Positions 45,230 to 54,471 of a stretch of DNA of 64,000 nt are shown one piece after another (position 1 is the stretch's first letter; every line of letters starts with the position of its first letter). This DNA comes from Prevotella pectinovora (GTDB lineage: Bacteria; Bacteroidota; Bacteroidia; Bacteroidales; Bacteroidaceae), in contig NZ_JXQI01000010.1 in the NCBI RefSeq assembly GCF_000834015.1, positions 40,661 through 104,660 of the forward strand, read 5' to 3'. Under the pieces are notes generated by a model that did no database searches, was not told where the DNA came from, and saw nothing but the letters and a program-made list of their open reading frames with translations. The position numbers were made by a program, and so were the translations under genes.

Positions 45230-45259
45230 AAAAAAAAAGGTATGCCGATTCGGCATACC
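45230..45259 (-). terminator. Intrinsic terminator of cdsA
   Basis: GGTATGCC and GGCATACC pair around five bases, and nine Ts follow on the minus strand. It is about 25 bases past the cdsA stop. Confidence 0.92.
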
Positions 45260-45283
45260 CTCTCTGAATATTTTGTTGAATTG

Positions 45284-46168
45284 TCATGCGCTTATCAGCG
45301 TCAGCGTGTAAAGATATACCACTGCGGCAGGCATCGCCATGAGCGAAGAGTCGAAGCGGTCGAGCATTCCACCATGGCCAGGCAGTATGTTGCCGCTGTC
45401 TTTGATGCCGAGGGTGCGCTTGAAAAGCGACTCCACGAGGTCGCCCCATGTGCCGAACACCACGATGACGAGCCCCAGACCCATCCACTGGATGAGCGAC
45501 AGTCCCAGTTCGCTCTCTATATGCGGGAAGAAATGGTATACCACGGCAGCTGCCACCAATACGAGCAGTGCTCCGCCGATGGAACCCTCCCATGTCTTTC
45601 CGGGAGAGATGCGCGGGAAGAGTTTGTGTTTGCCGAACAGCGAACCGCTGCAGTATGCTCCCGTGTCGTTGGTCCAGAGGAAGATGAATACGCAGAGCGG
45701 CACGATGTAGTTGTATACCGTCTGTCCGTTTGCCGCTCCATTGAATGCCAGCACATTGATGGTGGAGAAAGGCAGTGCGATATACATCTGTCCGAGCATG
45801 GTGTGGGCCCAGTCCTCTATGGCGTTGTCGTTGCCGGTGTATAGTTCACTGATGAAGAGATACACGATGGTGAGGAGATAGGGGATGAACACAGCCCCCG
45901 TGTCGACGATTCCGCTGCAGAAACCTCCTACGGCGAAGAAGAAATACACTCCCGCCACGGTGCTTATGAAACGGTTTACCTGCACGTTCTCCTTTTCGTT
46001 CACCAGTCCTGTGTATTCCCATAGCGACAGTCCGGTGACGAGTGCAAACAGGAATTCCATTGCAAACGCATCAAGGAAACACACCACTACTGCGGTGACG
46101 AAAAACACACCCGTGATGCTGCGTACTATCAGATTGCTCAATTTGCTGTTCTTCTTTTCTTCTGTCAT
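45284..46168 (-). CDS. cdsA: Phosphatidate cytidylyltransferase
   Basis: A 294-residue inner-membrane enzyme that makes CDP-diacylglycerol from phosphatidic acid and CTP, the precursor of all cell phospholipids. Eight or so hydrophobic segments are visible. The CDP-DAG signature lies near the end: SLFKRTLGIKDSGNILPGHG followed by GMLDRFDSS. It starts five bases after ftsH, and the order rsfS-ftsH-cdsA is common in Bacteroidota. Confidence 0.95.
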   Translation of the reverse strand: MTEEKKNSKLSNLIVRSITGVFFVTAVVVCFLDAFAMEFLFALVTGLSLWEYTGLVNEKENVQVNRFISTVAGVYFFFAVGGFCSGIVDTGAVFIPYLLTIVYLFISELYTGNDNAIEDWAHTMLGQMYIALPFSTINVLAFNGAANGQTVYNYIVPLCVFIFLWTNDTGAYCSGSLFGKHKLFPRISPGKTWEGSIGGALLVLVAAAVVYHFFPHIESELGLSLIQWMGLGLVIVVFGTWGDLVESLFKRTLGIKDSGNILPGHGGMLDRFDSSLMAMPAAVVYLYTLTLISA

Positions 46169-46173
46169 GATGC

Positions 46174-48225
46174 TTATTGGTTTTGGTCGTCGGTGGATGA
46201 TGGGGTGGTGGAGTTCCCGGTGTCATCCGTGTTTTTGGCTTCCTCAGAACTCTTGGTGTTCTCTGTGGCAGGAGAGCTTTCCGCCTTGCTGTTGGTCTCT
46301 TCGAGAATCTCCTGTGAGCGGCTCACCCATTGACGTTTGCCGAATATCTTCTCCACATCCTCGGCGAAGATCACCTCGCGCTCTATGAGAAGCTGGGCGA
46401 GCTGGTTGTGGCCCTCCTTGTGTTCCGTGAGGATAGCCTTGGCCCTGTCATACTGTTCGGCGATCATTCTTATAGCCTCGTCGTCGATAGCCTTAGCCGT
46501 GGTCTCGGAATATGGCTTCTGGAAGTTATATTCGTTGTTGTTGTAATAGCTGATGTTAGGCAGGTTGGTGCCCATTCCGGCATAGGCAATCATGCCGTAG
46601 ATGCTCTTGGTGACACGCTCCAGGTCGTTGATGGCACCGGTGGAGATGTGTCCGGTGAAGAGCTCCTCTGCCGCACGTCCGCCGAGCAGCGAACAGATTT
46701 CGTCGAGCATTGCCTCCTTGGTGGTGATCTGTCGTTCCTCCGGCATATACCATGCAGCGCCGAGAGCTCTGCCTCGTGGCACGATGGATACCTTGACCAG
46801 CGGGTTGGCATGTTCGGTGAACCATGATATCGTGGCGTGGCCTGCCTCGTGGATGGCTATCGAGCGTTTCTCAGAGGCGGTCATCACCTTGGTCTTCTTC
46901 TCCAGTCCGCCGATGATGCGGTCTACGGCGTCGAGGAAGTCCTGCTTCTCCACGCTCTTCTTGCCGTGGCGCGCTGCTATGAGAGCCGCCTCGTTGCAGA
47001 CATTGGCAATGTCGGCACCCGAGAATCCCGGAGTCTGGCGTGCCAGCATCTCCACATCCACGCTGGCATCCCTCTTGATAGGACGGAGATGCACCTCGAA
47101 TATCGCCTTGCGCTCGTTCAGGTCTGGCAGGTCAACGCTGATCTGTCTGTCGAAACGACCGGCTCTGAGCAATGCCTTGTCGAGCATGTCGGCACGATTT
47201 GTGGCAGCCAGCACTATGATTCCGCTGTTGGTGCCGAAACCGTCCATCTCGGTGAGCAATGCGTTGAGGGTGCTCTCCCGCTCGTCGTTGCTGCCCATCG
47301 ACGGGTTCTGGCTGCGCGCACGTCCCACGGCATCGATTTCGTCGATGAATATGATGCAGGGAGCCTTCTCCTTGGCCTGGCGGAAGAGGTCGCGGACGCG
47401 GCTTGCGCCGACACCTACGAACATCTCCACGAAGTCGGAACCGCTCATGGAGAAGAATGGTACGCCGGCCTCGCCGGCCACTGCCTTGGCAAGCAGCGTC
47501 TTACCGGTTCCCGGAGGACCGATGAGGAGGGCGCCGGTGGGTATCTTGCCGCCCAGCTCGGTGTATTTCTTCGGATTCTTCAGAAAGTCTACGATTTCCT
47601 GCACCTCCTGCTTGGCGCCTTCCTGTCCGGCTACGTCCTTGAAGGTTATAGGGTTCTCGTTTTTCTCCTTGTCGTAAACTTTCGCCTTGCTCTTGCCTAC
47701 ACCGAGGATGCCGGGGCCTCCGCCGCCACCCATCCTGCGCATCAGGAATATCCAGATGGCAAAGAAGAGGATGATAGGTCCTACGGCCTGCAGGATATAC
47801 ATCAGTATGCTGCCCTGGTCGCTCTCATAGCTCAGTCCGCCCTTGAATACGCCCTGCGCACGGGCTGCATCGATAAAGCCCTCCAGTTTGTCCACACTGC
47901 CATACTGTACCTCCACGAACGGGTTGGGGCCCATCTGTTTGGTGCCGGCATTGAACACCGTGCGGATGTAGTTCGGCTTTACGAACATCTTGAGCTTGCC
48001 GTTGTCTTTGTTCACGACGATGCTCTCGGCATAGCCCTTAGCCACATAAGTCTGGAAGTCGGAGTAGGCCAGCTGTTTGCCGGCGCTGCCACCGGTGGAG
48101 TTGCCTCCCATGATGAAGGCAATTATCAGTCCGATGATGCAGAGACCGTAAATCCAACCCATGTTGAACTTGGGCATCTTGTTGTTGTTTTTATTGTTGT
48201 TGCTGAAATTATTGTTCGGATTCAT
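46174..48225 (-). CDS. ftsH: ATP-dependent zinc metalloprotease FtsH
   Basis: A 683-residue membrane-bound protease that unfolds and degrades membrane and regulatory proteins. An Asn-rich start ([16 protein letters not shown]) is followed by a membrane helix, a periplasmic domain and a second helix near residues 120-140. The AAA+ module has Walker A GPPGTGKT, Walker [12 protein letters not shown] and the second region of homology with RAGRFDRQ. The zinc site is HEAGH with a later Asp. The C-terminal tail is Ser/Thr/Glu-rich. The ATG at 48225 was chosen because the 17 codons before it have no family resemblance. It lies in an operon between rsfS and cdsA. Confidence 0.96.
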   Translation of the reverse strand: MNPNNNFSNNNKNNNKMPKFNMGWIYGLCIIGLIIAFIMGGNSTGGSAGKQLAYSDFQTYVAKGYAESIVVNKDNGKLKMFVKPNYIRTVFNAGTKQMGPNPFVEVQYGSVDKLEGFIDAARAQGVFKGGLSYESDQGSILMYILQAVGPIILFFAIWIFLMRRMGGGGGPGILGVGKSKAKVYDKEKNENPITFKDVAGQEGAKQEVQEIVDFLKNPKKYTELGGKIPTGALLIGPPGTGKTLLAKAVAGEAGVPFFSMSGSDFVEMFVGVGASRVRDLFRQAKEKAPCIIFIDEIDAVGRARSQNPSMGSNDERESTLNALLTEMDGFGTNSGIIVLAATNRADMLDKALLRAGRFDRQISVDLPDLNERKAIFEVHLRPIKRDASVDVEMLARQTPGFSGADIANVCNEAALIAARHGKKSVEKQDFLDAVDRIIGGLEKKTKVMTASEKRSIAIHEAGHATISWFTEHANPLVKVSIVPRGRALGAAWYMPEERQITTKEAMLDEICSLLGGRAAEELFTGHISTGAINDLERVTKSIYGMIAYAGMGTNLPNISYYNNNEYNFQKPYSETTAKAIDDEAIRMIAEQYDRAKAILTEHKEGHNQLAQLLIEREVIFAEDVEKIFGKRQWVSRSQEILEETNSKAESSPATENTKSSEEAKNTDDTGNSTTPSSTDDQNQ

Positions 48226-48321
48226 GTCAGTAGTATTGAATTTCCACCTTATATAATATATAGAGCAGCGAGGCATTTCCTGATGCGGAGACCCGTCGTC
48301 ACTCTTCAGTCCTGCTTGTTG

Positions 48322-48690
48322 TCAGTCTGCGTCGATGTCGGGAACTACCGTTATCTTGGCATCCTCCCAGAGGTCTTCCAGATTGTAGTATTCGCGCACT
48401 TCTGGCAGGAAGATATGCACCATCACGTCTGAATAGTCCATTGCCACCCACTGCGCGTTTGTCAGTCCGGCAATCTTTACCGGCTTCTCTCCAGCCTCTA
48501 TGCGTGCCGTCTCCTCCACTGAGTCGGTGATAGCGTCGATCTGTGTCGGTGAGTTGCCCTGGCAGATCACGAAATAGTCGCATATCGTTCCAGCTATACC
48601 TCTGAGGTCGGCAACTACGATATTTGAACCTTTCTTCTCTTGAATACCTTTTACGATTGTCTCTACAAGCTTGTTCTTCTTTTCCATCAA
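48322..48690 (-). CDS. rsfS: Ribosomal silencing factor RsfS
   Basis: A 122-residue protein that binds L14 on the large ribosomal subunit and blocks joining with the small subunit when nutrients are low. The family pattern is intact: KGSNIVVADLRG, CDYFVICQGNSPTQIDAI, WVAMDYSDVMVHIFLPEVRE and YYNLEDLWEDA. It is the first gene of the rsfS-ftsH-cdsA operon and starts about 120 bases after a promoter element at 48808. Confidence 0.95.
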   Translation of the reverse strand: MMEKKNKLVETIVKGIQEKKGSNIVVADLRGIAGTICDYFVICQGNSPTQIDAITDSVEETARIEAGEKPVKIAGLTNAQWVAMDYSDVMVHIFLPEVREYYNLEDLWEDAKITVVPDIDAD

Positions 48691-48807
48691 ATTTTAATAG
48701 GATTATTTTTGTTTTCTAATTCATTTTTTGTCGACACCATGCGGCAACACCGCTTTCTGATGCGAAATACCGCTCGTCTTATATATATATAATGTGCCAA
48801 CAGCATA

Positions 48808-48815
48808 CAAAGGTA
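48808..48815 (-). promoter_or_regulatory. -7 element of the rsfS operon
   Basis: TACCTTTG on the minus strand lies about 118 bases before rsfS, next to an AT repeat (TATATATATATAA). A -33 element is not obvious. Confidence 0.45.
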
Positions 48816-48887
48816 AGCCGATTTATCCGAATTAAGCAAGAATATGGTGTTATTTTGGATTTTTTTATAAAAAAGTTGCCGAAATTG

Positions 48888-48917
48888 TTTGTAGTTCAAA
48901 AAAAAGTAGTACCTTTG
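48888..48917 (+). promoter_or_regulatory. Promoter of tRNA-Gln
   Basis: TTTG, 18 bases, TACCTTTG matches the consensus and lies about 50 bases before the tRNA. Confidence 0.7.
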
Positions 48918-48966
48918 CAATCGCAATCGGGAAGTTAATAACAAACGATTGAAAAAACAAAAGCAT

Positions 48967-49037
48967 TGGGATATGGTGTAATGGTAACACTACAGATTCT
49001 GGTCCTGTCATTCTTGGTTCGAGTCCGAGTATCCCAA
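48967..49037 (+). tRNA. tRNA-Gln (anticodon CTG)
   Basis: The acceptor stem TGGGATA/TATCCCA, D stem GTGT/ACAC and T stem CTTGG/CCGAG around TTCGAGT all pair. The anticodon loop TTCTGGT gives CTG, which reads CAG codons. CCA is not encoded. The last pair of the anticodon stem is A-C (positions 31 and 39), a mismatch. It is followed by a terminator at 49046-49076. Confidence 0.9.
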
Positions 49038-49045
49038 CAACAGAG

Positions 49046-49076
49046 AGACATCCTCACCAAGGGGATGTCTTTTTTG
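49046..49076 (+). terminator. Terminator of tRNA-Gln
   Basis: AGACATCC pairs with GGATGTCT around nine bases, then six Ts. Confidence 0.9.
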
Positions 49077-49119
49077 TTATTGTATATGATCGTTCTAATT
49101 ATTTAATGATATATTGATT

Positions 49120-50256
49120 ATGAATATGAAAGAAACACCTGTGCTTCTGCTTACCGGATATCTGGGAAGCGGAAAGACTACATTGCTCAACAGAATACTC
49201 GCCAATGAGGAGGGCTTGAAATTTGCAGTGATAGTGAACGATATCGGTGAGGTGAACATCGACGCCGACCTTATACAGCAGGGAGGCATCGTGGGCGAGG
49301 GAGACGACAGTTTGGTGGCTCTGCAGAACGGCTGCATATGCTGCACGCTGAAGATGGACCTCGTGCAGCAGATCAGCGACATCGTGGCGCAGCACCGCTT
49401 CGACTATATAGTAATCGAGGCGAGCGGCATCTGCGAACCGGCGCCAATAGCCCAGACCATCAGCGTATATCCGAGGATGTATCCGGAGATGGCGAAGGAT
49501 GGCATGGCGAAGCTCGACGCCATCGTGACGGTGTGTGATGCCCTGCGACTGCGCGATGAATTCAATGAGGGCACCGACCTGACGAGGATGAACATCGATG
49601 ATGATGACCTGGAGAGTCTGGTGATCCAGCAGGTGGAGTTCTGTAATATCATACTGCTCAACAAGGCATCGGAGGTGACTGCCGAAGAACTGGAACATGT
49701 GAAGGCGATACTGCGCCAGATTCAGCCGAAGGCGGAGATCATACCATGCGACTATGGCGATGTGGACCTGAAGAAGATTATAAACACCGGACTGTTCGAC
49801 TTCGAAAAGGTGGCTACGTCGGCACGCTGGATAGAGGCTGTGGAGGCTGACGAGGATGATCTGGAGAACGAAGAGGAGGGCGAAGCACTGGAATACGGCA
49901 TCGGCACCTTTGTTTATCGCCGTCGTCGTCCGTTCTCCTTGACAGAGTTCGACCAGTTCATTGCGCGCAAGTTCCCGAAGAGCGTGATTCGCTGCAAGGG
50001 AATATGCTATTTCGAGAGCGAGAAAGACCAGTGTTATCTCTTTGAGCAGGCTGGCAGCCAGGTGTCGCTGACCAATGCCGGACAGTGGTATGCGTCGATG
50101 CCGGAGGATGAGTTTGCCGAGTTCAGCAAGAACAATCCCGGCGTGTTGAAAGACTGGGATGAAGAATATGGCGACCGCATGCAGAAACTTGTGTTCATCG
50201 GACAGAATATGGACCGCGAGGAGATAGAAAAAGAATTGGACAAGTGTCTGGTATAG
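49120..50256 (+). CDS. CobW/P47K family GTPase (metal chaperone type)
   Basis: A 378-residue GTP-binding protein of the COG0523 family, which passes zinc, cobalt or other metals to target enzymes. Walker A is GYLGSGKTTLLN, the metal-binding motif NGCICCTLK has CxCC, and the guanine-specificity segment appears as LNKASE. A Glu/Asp-rich linker (EADEDDLENEEEGEA) precedes the C-terminal CobW_C domain. Substrate metal cannot be told. The start was placed at ATG 49120; the next ATG is two codons on. No zinc-regulator site is seen upstream. Confidence 0.9.
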   Translation: MNMKETPVLLLTGYLGSGKTTLLNRILANEEGLKFAVIVNDIGEVNIDADLIQQGGIVGEGDDSLVALQNGCICCTLKMDLVQQISDIVAQHRFDYIVIEASGICEPAPIAQTISVYPRMYPEMAKDGMAKLDAIVTVCDALRLRDEFNEGTDLTRMNIDDDDLESLVIQQVEFCNIILLNKASEVTAEELEHVKAILRQIQPKAEIIPCDYGDVDLKKIINTGLFDFEKVATSARWIEAVEADEDDLENEEEGEALEYGIGTFVYRRRRPFSLTEFDQFIARKFPKSVIRCKGICYFESEKDQCYLFEQAGSQVSLTNAGQWYASMPEDEFAEFSKNNPGVLKDWDEEYGDRMQKLVFIGQNMDREEIEKELDKCLV

Positions 50257-50328
50257 AAAGGGGATTACTAATACTCTTATGAAAGGACAAAATCCAAACA
50301 GTCTCTAATGACCGATTTGGTATAAAAC

Positions 50329-50372
50329 AAACCCATCCTGGGCTTCATTATTGAAAGGCCAGGATGGGTTTG
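50329..50372. terminator. Bidirectional terminator between the CobW-like gene and mutS2
   Basis: AAACCCATCCTGG pairs perfectly with CCAGGATGGGTTT around a 17-base loop. A short R2 piece (CTAATGACCGATTTGG, 50305-50321) lies next to it. Confidence 0.88.
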
Positions 50373-50442
50373 TTGCTGATCGGTATTTGAAAGATTGCCG
50401 AACTCCTTTCAAGTACTATATAAAGATTAGTGCGTCTGCGGC

Positions 50443-52998
50443 TTAACCGAGGTCTACTACCGTTATTCCGGCACCTCCAAACTGCACATGCTCGTCTTTG
50501 TATGATGTAACGGCAGGTACGGTGGCGAGATACTGTCGGATAAGCTGGCGCAGGATTCCCGTTCCGGTGCCGTGGAGGATGCGTACTCTCGACATGCCGA
50601 CGAGGGTGGCATCGTCGATGAAATACATCACGGCATTGAGGGCTTCGTCGCCTCGCATGCCACGCACGTCGAGGTCTTGCTTGAAGTTGAGCTTCTTCTC
50701 GTCGATAGTCTCGCGGGTCTGTCTGCCTACGGTCATGAACGGGCGAGGTTCTTCGCGCTTGGGAGCCGTGGCGTGTTCCAGCTTCTTCAGAGAGGTGGTG
50801 GATCGCAGGTCGCCGAATATCACGGTGGCGTTCTTGCCCTGTACGCTCTCTATCTTGCCCACGGATGTGGTGCCCTTTATCCTCACAGTGTCGCCTTCCT
50901 TCAGCGGAGCGCTGACGGTGGACAGGGTGGTGGTGGCAGACGTGTTGTCTTTGTCCTGTCCTGAAGATGACGGGTCGCCCTTCTTGCGGTTCTTCTTGTT
51001 TTCCTTCCTTCTGAGAATCTGCGCCATCTTGCGTGCTATCTTGTCGTCTTCTGCCTGCTTGTCCATATCGGAGATGCCCTCCTTGAAGTCTTTCAGACTG
51101 TCGCGAAGCTTCTTTGTCTCTTCCTTCTCAGCCTGCTTCTCACGGATTTCGCGGATGACGTTCTCGATTTTCTTGTTGCTCTCCTTAAACAGTTCCTCGG
51201 CCCTTTCCTTGGCTTTGGCGAGCACCTCCTTGCGGCTCTTTGCCAGATCGCTGATTTCAGACTCGTATTTAGCTATCGTCTGCTCCATCTGCTTCTCGCG
51301 CTGATGGATGGTCTGGCGTTTGCTCTCCCAGTAGCGCTTGTCGCGCACGATGTCTTGCAGATATTTGTCGCTCTGTATGTAGTCGGAGCCTACTATCTCG
51401 CTGGCGTCGTGGATCACCTGTTCGGGCAGTCCTATCTTGCGGGCTATCTCAATGGCGAACGAACTTCCCGGCTGACCTATCTGCAGTTGGAACAGAGCCT
51501 GCATCTGATGGCGGTCGTAGAGCATCGCGCCATTGACCACACCCTCGTGGCTGTCAGCGAAATGCTTCAGGTTCTGATAGTGGGTGGTGATGACGCCATA
51601 GGCTCTCTTTATGCAAAACTGCTTGAGCACCGCTTCTGCTATGGCACCGCCGATCTGCGGTTCAGTACCGGTTCCGAACTCGTCGATGAGAATCAGGGTG
51701 CGGTCGTTGGCGCTCTTCATCATGTTCTTCATGTTCGTAAGATGGCTCGAATACGTACTCAGGTCGTCCTCGATGCTCTGTTCGTCACCGATGTCTATGA
51801 GGATGTTCTGGAATATTCCCGTTTGTGAACGCTCGCTCATCGGTACCGACAGTCCGCATTGCAGCATATACTGCACCAGTCCTACGGTCTTCAGACATAC
51901 TGACTTTCCGCCGGCGTTAGGTCCGGAGATTATCAGCATTCTCTTGTTGCGTGTCAGCGTGATTTCCAGCGGCACCACCTTCTTGCCCTGCTTCTGCAGC
52001 GAGAGACGAAGCAGCGGGTGTGTGGCTCCTATCCAGTCGATATGCGGATATTTGCCCACCTCCGGTTCTATGCCGCCAATCAGTTTGGCGAGCTCCGTCT
52101 TGGCCCGCAGCATGTCGACCTGAGCCAGCAGCTTGTAGGAGTCGAGAATCTGGGGCACATGCGGACGTATCACCTTTGCCATCTCCGTCAGGATGCGTAT
52201 CACCTCGCGGCGCTCTTCGGCTTCGAGTTCGCGGACGCGGTTGTTTGCCTCTACCACTTCGGTAGGCTCTATGAAGAGAGTCTTTCCTGAGGCCGACTCG
52301 TCGTGCACGATACCTTTTATCTTGCGCTTCATCGTGGGTACTACAGGTATTACCAGACGGCCGTCGCGCATCGCTGGCGTGACATCCTTCTCTATCAGAC
52401 CTTCGCTCTGTGCCGATCTCAGTATGCTATATAATGTACGCGAGATGCTGCCCTCCACCTTTGCCAGTTCCCTGCGGATGTTGAGCAGTTCCGGCGATGC
52501 CGTATCGCGTATCTTTCCGAATTTATCCAATATCTGGTCTATACGCTGCAGAATCTGCGGAAACGTCACCACGCCTTCGGCAAGCTCGTGAAGGGCAGGG
52601 TAGGGGTATACGGGGTCTTTGCGCCATCCGTCATCCGTTGCCGCAACGGCAGCGTCTTCGTCCGTGCGGTTCAGATACGTCACGATGTCGTTCACCGTTC
52701 CCAGCGACCGGCGCAGGTCGAACAGTTCGTCCTCCTCCATGTGAGTGCCTTCCAGTCGGAGGCGTGCCACCGACTGTCTCACGTCGAAGAAGTAGTTGAG
52801 AGGGAAATTCTCCTCTTCCTCCTGTAGCCGGCGAAACTCCCTGACTCTCGACAGCTGGGTGTTTATTGCCTTCACGTTGTCCATGAAGGTAATCTTGTCC
52901 ACTTCTTCTTTGCCGAGAGAGCTCAGACAGCGTTCTCGCAGCAGAGTCCTTATCTCGTTGAATCCGATCTTGTCTTCGAATGTTTTGGGGTAAATCAT
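50443..52998 (-). CDS. mutS2: Endonuclease MutS2
   Basis: An 851-residue protein of the MutS2 family, which binds branched DNA and stalled or collided ribosomes. The clamp and lever region comes first. The ATPase has Walker [10 protein letters not shown] near residue 350, [11 protein letters not shown] and the family-specific TTHYQNLK. A coiled-coil follows (Glu/Lys-rich, about residues 520-640). The C-terminal Smr nuclease domain contains [12 protein letters not shown] and HGTGTG. The start codon matches the family's usual N-terminus ([13 protein letters not shown]). A -7 element lies four bases before it. Confidence 0.95.
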   Translation of the reverse strand: MIYPKTFEDKIGFNEIRTLLRERCLSSLGKEEVDKITFMDNVKAINTQLSRVREFRRLQEEEENFPLNYFFDVRQSVARLRLEGTHMEEDELFDLRRSLGTVNDIVTYLNRTDEDAAVAATDDGWRKDPVYPYPALHELAEGVVTFPQILQRIDQILDKFGKIRDTASPELLNIRRELAKVEGSISRTLYSILRSAQSEGLIEKDVTPAMRDGRLVIPVVPTMKRKIKGIVHDESASGKTLFIEPTEVVEANNRVRELEAEERREVIRILTEMAKVIRPHVPQILDSYKLLAQVDMLRAKTELAKLIGGIEPEVGKYPHIDWIGATHPLLRLSLQKQGKKVVPLEITLTRNKRMLIISGPNAGGKSVCLKTVGLVQYMLQCGLSVPMSERSQTGIFQNILIDIGDEQSIEDDLSTYSSHLTNMKNMMKSANDRTLILIDEFGTGTEPQIGGAIAEAVLKQFCIKRAYGVITTHYQNLKHFADSHEGVVNGAMLYDRHQMQALFQLQIGQPGSSFAIEIARKIGLPEQVIHDASEIVGSDYIQSDKYLQDIVRDKRYWESKRQTIHQREKQMEQTIAKYESEISDLAKSRKEVLAKAKERAEELFKESNKKIENVIREIREKQAEKEETKKLRDSLKDFKEGISDMDKQAEDDKIARKMAQILRRKENKKNRKKGDPSSSGQDKDNTSATTTLSTVSAPLKEGDTVRIKGTTSVGKIESVQGKNATVIFGDLRSTTSLKKLEHATAPKREEPRPFMTVGRQTRETIDEKKLNFKQDLDVRGMRGDEALNAVMYFIDDATLVGMSRVRILHGTGTGILRQLIRQYLATVPAVTSYKDEHVQFGGAGITVVDLG

Positions 52999-53002
52999 GG
53001 TG

Positions 53003-53010
53003 CAAAATTA
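53003..53010 (-). promoter_or_regulatory. -7 element directly against the mutS2 start codon
   Basis: TAATTTTG on the minus strand is followed by CACC and then ATG. The mRNA would begin at or within a couple of bases of the start codon. No clear -33 element is seen. Confidence 0.5.
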
Positions 53011-53048
53011 GCAAAAACATCTTTTTTATGAAAAAAGTTGCGATAAAA

Positions 53049-53080
53049 TTTGCAGATATAAATATAATTCCATACCTTTG
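53049..53080 (+). promoter_or_regulatory. Promoter of tRNA-Ser
   Basis: TTTG, 20 bases, TACCTTTG lies 37 bases before the tRNA. It shares its TACCTTTGCA core with the tRNA-Gln promoter. Confidence 0.7.
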
Positions 53081-53117
53081 CACTCGCTTTAAGACACTAA
53101 GCAAGTTCTTCAAGTAA

Positions 53118-53202
53118 GGAGAGATGGCAGAGTGGTCGAATGCACCGGTCTTGAAAACCGGCGTACTGAGAGGTACCGGGGGTTCGAATCCCTCTCTCTC
53201 CG
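53118..53202 (+). tRNA. tRNA-Ser (anticodon TGA)
   Basis: A class II tRNA of 85 bases with acceptor stem GGAGAGA/TCTCTCC, a perfect anticodon stem CCGGT/ACCGG and loop CTTGAAA giving TGA, a long variable arm (GTACTGAGAGGTACC) and the T arm GGGGGTTCGAATCCCTC. The discriminator is G and CCA is not encoded. Confidence 0.96.
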
Positions 53203-53208
53203 CAACAG

Positions 53209-53243
53209 AGTCCTGTAAATCGCAAGATTTACAGGACTTTTTC
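53209..53243 (+). terminator. Terminator of tRNA-Ser
   Basis: AGTCCTGTAAATC pairs perfectly with GATTTACAGGACT around GCAA, then TTTTTC. Confidence 0.93.
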
Positions 53244-53322
53244 TTTTGGTATGCTCGGCACGAGCATTGTCTAACGGGTGGAAGTCCCGAGTAAAGGGGG
53301 CAGCGGATTCCATTATTGAATA

Positions 53323-53416
53323 ATTAGGTAAGTTTTTTTTGAATCTTAATGTACACCTCAAGTTCATCTTTCATGACTATCTTTTCAGAAGTTACCACCA
53401 ATAAGGGTGGTAACTT
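53323..53416 (+). repeat. 94-bp direct repeat flanking the DUF2007 gene, left copy
   Basis: Starting at ATTAGGTAAG and ending with the hairpin GTTACCACC...GGTGGTAAC, this segment recurs almost unchanged at 54164-54255; the only differences are a shorter T-run and one T-to-A change. The hairpin followed by TTTTTG also works as a terminator. Confidence 0.85.
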
Positions 53417-53486
53417 TTTGCTATCTCATCAACTGAAATCAAACATGAATCTAACTAGTTGAAGAACCTAAAAAAAGTTAATTTGC

Positions 53487-53516
53487 TTGCGAATTACAGA
53501 TAATTTCGTAAATTTG
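53487..53516 (+). promoter_or_regulatory. Promoter of the DUF2007 gene
   Basis: TTG, 19 bases, TAAATTTG matches the consensus, 23 bases before the start codon. Confidence 0.75.
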
Positions 53517-53539
53517 TCAATAATAAAAACAACCGAAAT

Positions 53540-54058
53540 ATGGACAAGAACGAAGAAACCATTAGCTTAACGAAGTGCGACAACTCTATTCAGGCTGATG
53601 AAATCGTTTCTAAGCTGGCCAACGCTGGTATAGCTTCATCGCTCCACGACGAGCTCAACGACCCCGCTTATGGCGCTTACGGACCTAATCCCGGGATTGA
53701 GGTGAGGGTGTTCAAGAAGGACTTGGAGCGAGCCAAGAGCATATTGAAGGAGATAACCGAAAAGCGAGAGAAGCAACTGCCATGGTGCCCTAATTGCGGC
53801 AGTCAGAATGTCGTAGCGTTAGGCAAGGTAAGGCCCAAGCTGTCTAAGTGGGCGGTCATCATCGGCGTTCTCTTTGTTGTCATCGGAATCGTCTGCATTA
53901 TCCTACCATTCTGTGTGAAGTCTCTAGAGTCAGCTACGGTTAGCTTTCTTATTATATCACTGATCTCATTGGCGGTTGGCGTTGTCCTAGTCATACCCCA
54001 GCGAGAGCGCAAAAATTACAAATGCAACGAATGCGGGACTGAATTCTATAAGGAATAA
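53540..54058 (+). CDS. DUF2007 protein with split zinc ribbon and two membrane segments
   Basis: A 172-residue protein. Residues 1-75 form a DUF2007 (signal-transducing PII-like fold) domain with GIASSLHDEL and GIEVRVFKKDLERAKSIL. A CPNCGS pair at about residue 83 and a CNECGTEF pair near the end can form one zinc ribbon, but two hydrophobic helices (about residues 106-128 and 136-154) separate them, so both halves would face the cytoplasm. Function is unknown. It stands alone between two copies of a 94-bp direct repeat and has a good promoter and its own terminator. Confidence 0.8.
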   Translation: MDKNEETISLTKCDNSIQADEIVSKLANAGIASSLHDELNDPAYGAYGPNPGIEVRVFKKDLERAKSILKEITEKREKQLPWCPNCGSQNVVALGKVRPKLSKWAVIIGVLFVVIGIVCIILPFCVKSLESATVSFLIISLISLAVGVVLVIPQRERKNYKCNECGTEFYKE

Positions 54059-54118
54059 TTTTTAGACCCAATAATAATGTGGCAATCCAACAACTTATCT
54101 GCAAAAAGATATAAACCA

Positions 54119-54180
54119 CTTACCTAATAAATCTCTGAACTTATGAGAAAGAAGACAGATATTATTAGGTAAGTTTTTTG
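54119..54180 (+). terminator. Terminator of the DUF2007 gene
   Basis: CTTACCTAATAA pairs with TTATTAGGTAAG and is followed by TTTTTT. The right arm is the first part of the right 94-bp repeat copy, so terminator and repeat share sequence. Confidence 0.75.
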
Positions 54181-54255
54181 AATCTAAATGTACACCTCAA
54201 GTTCATCTTTCATGACTATCTTTTCAGAAGTTACCACCAATAAGGGTGGTAACTT
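54164..54255 (+). repeat. 94-bp direct repeat, right copy
   Basis: Near-identical to 53323-53416, with the same closing hairpin GTTACCACC/GGTGGTAAC. The copies lie in direct orientation 841 bases apart. The remaining sequence to 54410 holds no gene. Confidence 0.85.
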
Positions 54256-54410
54256 ACCACCTTTATAAACATTTTTAGTATTTGGGGCATTATAAGGCAT
54301 ATGAGTAAAATTTGAAGAGAATTTGTGATGAAGGTGGCAAGTTTTTTGGTTGATTATATGGATTTTTTTATCCCATAGCTTTATTTCGGAGCGATATTCT
54401 AAGCTAAATG

Positions 54411-54442
54411 TTTGCAAGGGTAAATAAAAGCACATAACTTTG
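54411..54442 (+). promoter_or_regulatory. Promoter of the AbiE locus
   Basis: TTTG, 20 bases, TAACTTTG is a full consensus match 30 bases upstream of the antitoxin start. An inverted repeat or operator of the kind expected for AbiEi autoregulation is not evident. Confidence 0.7.
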
Positions 54443-54471
54443 TGGTTAAATATTTAGCACTGTATTAAACT

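Noticed and set aside
53323..54255. Integrated phage or transposon bounded by the 94-bp repeats
   Set aside because: No integrase or transposase lies between them and the enclosed DNA is one small gene, so only a duplication or cassette is claimed.
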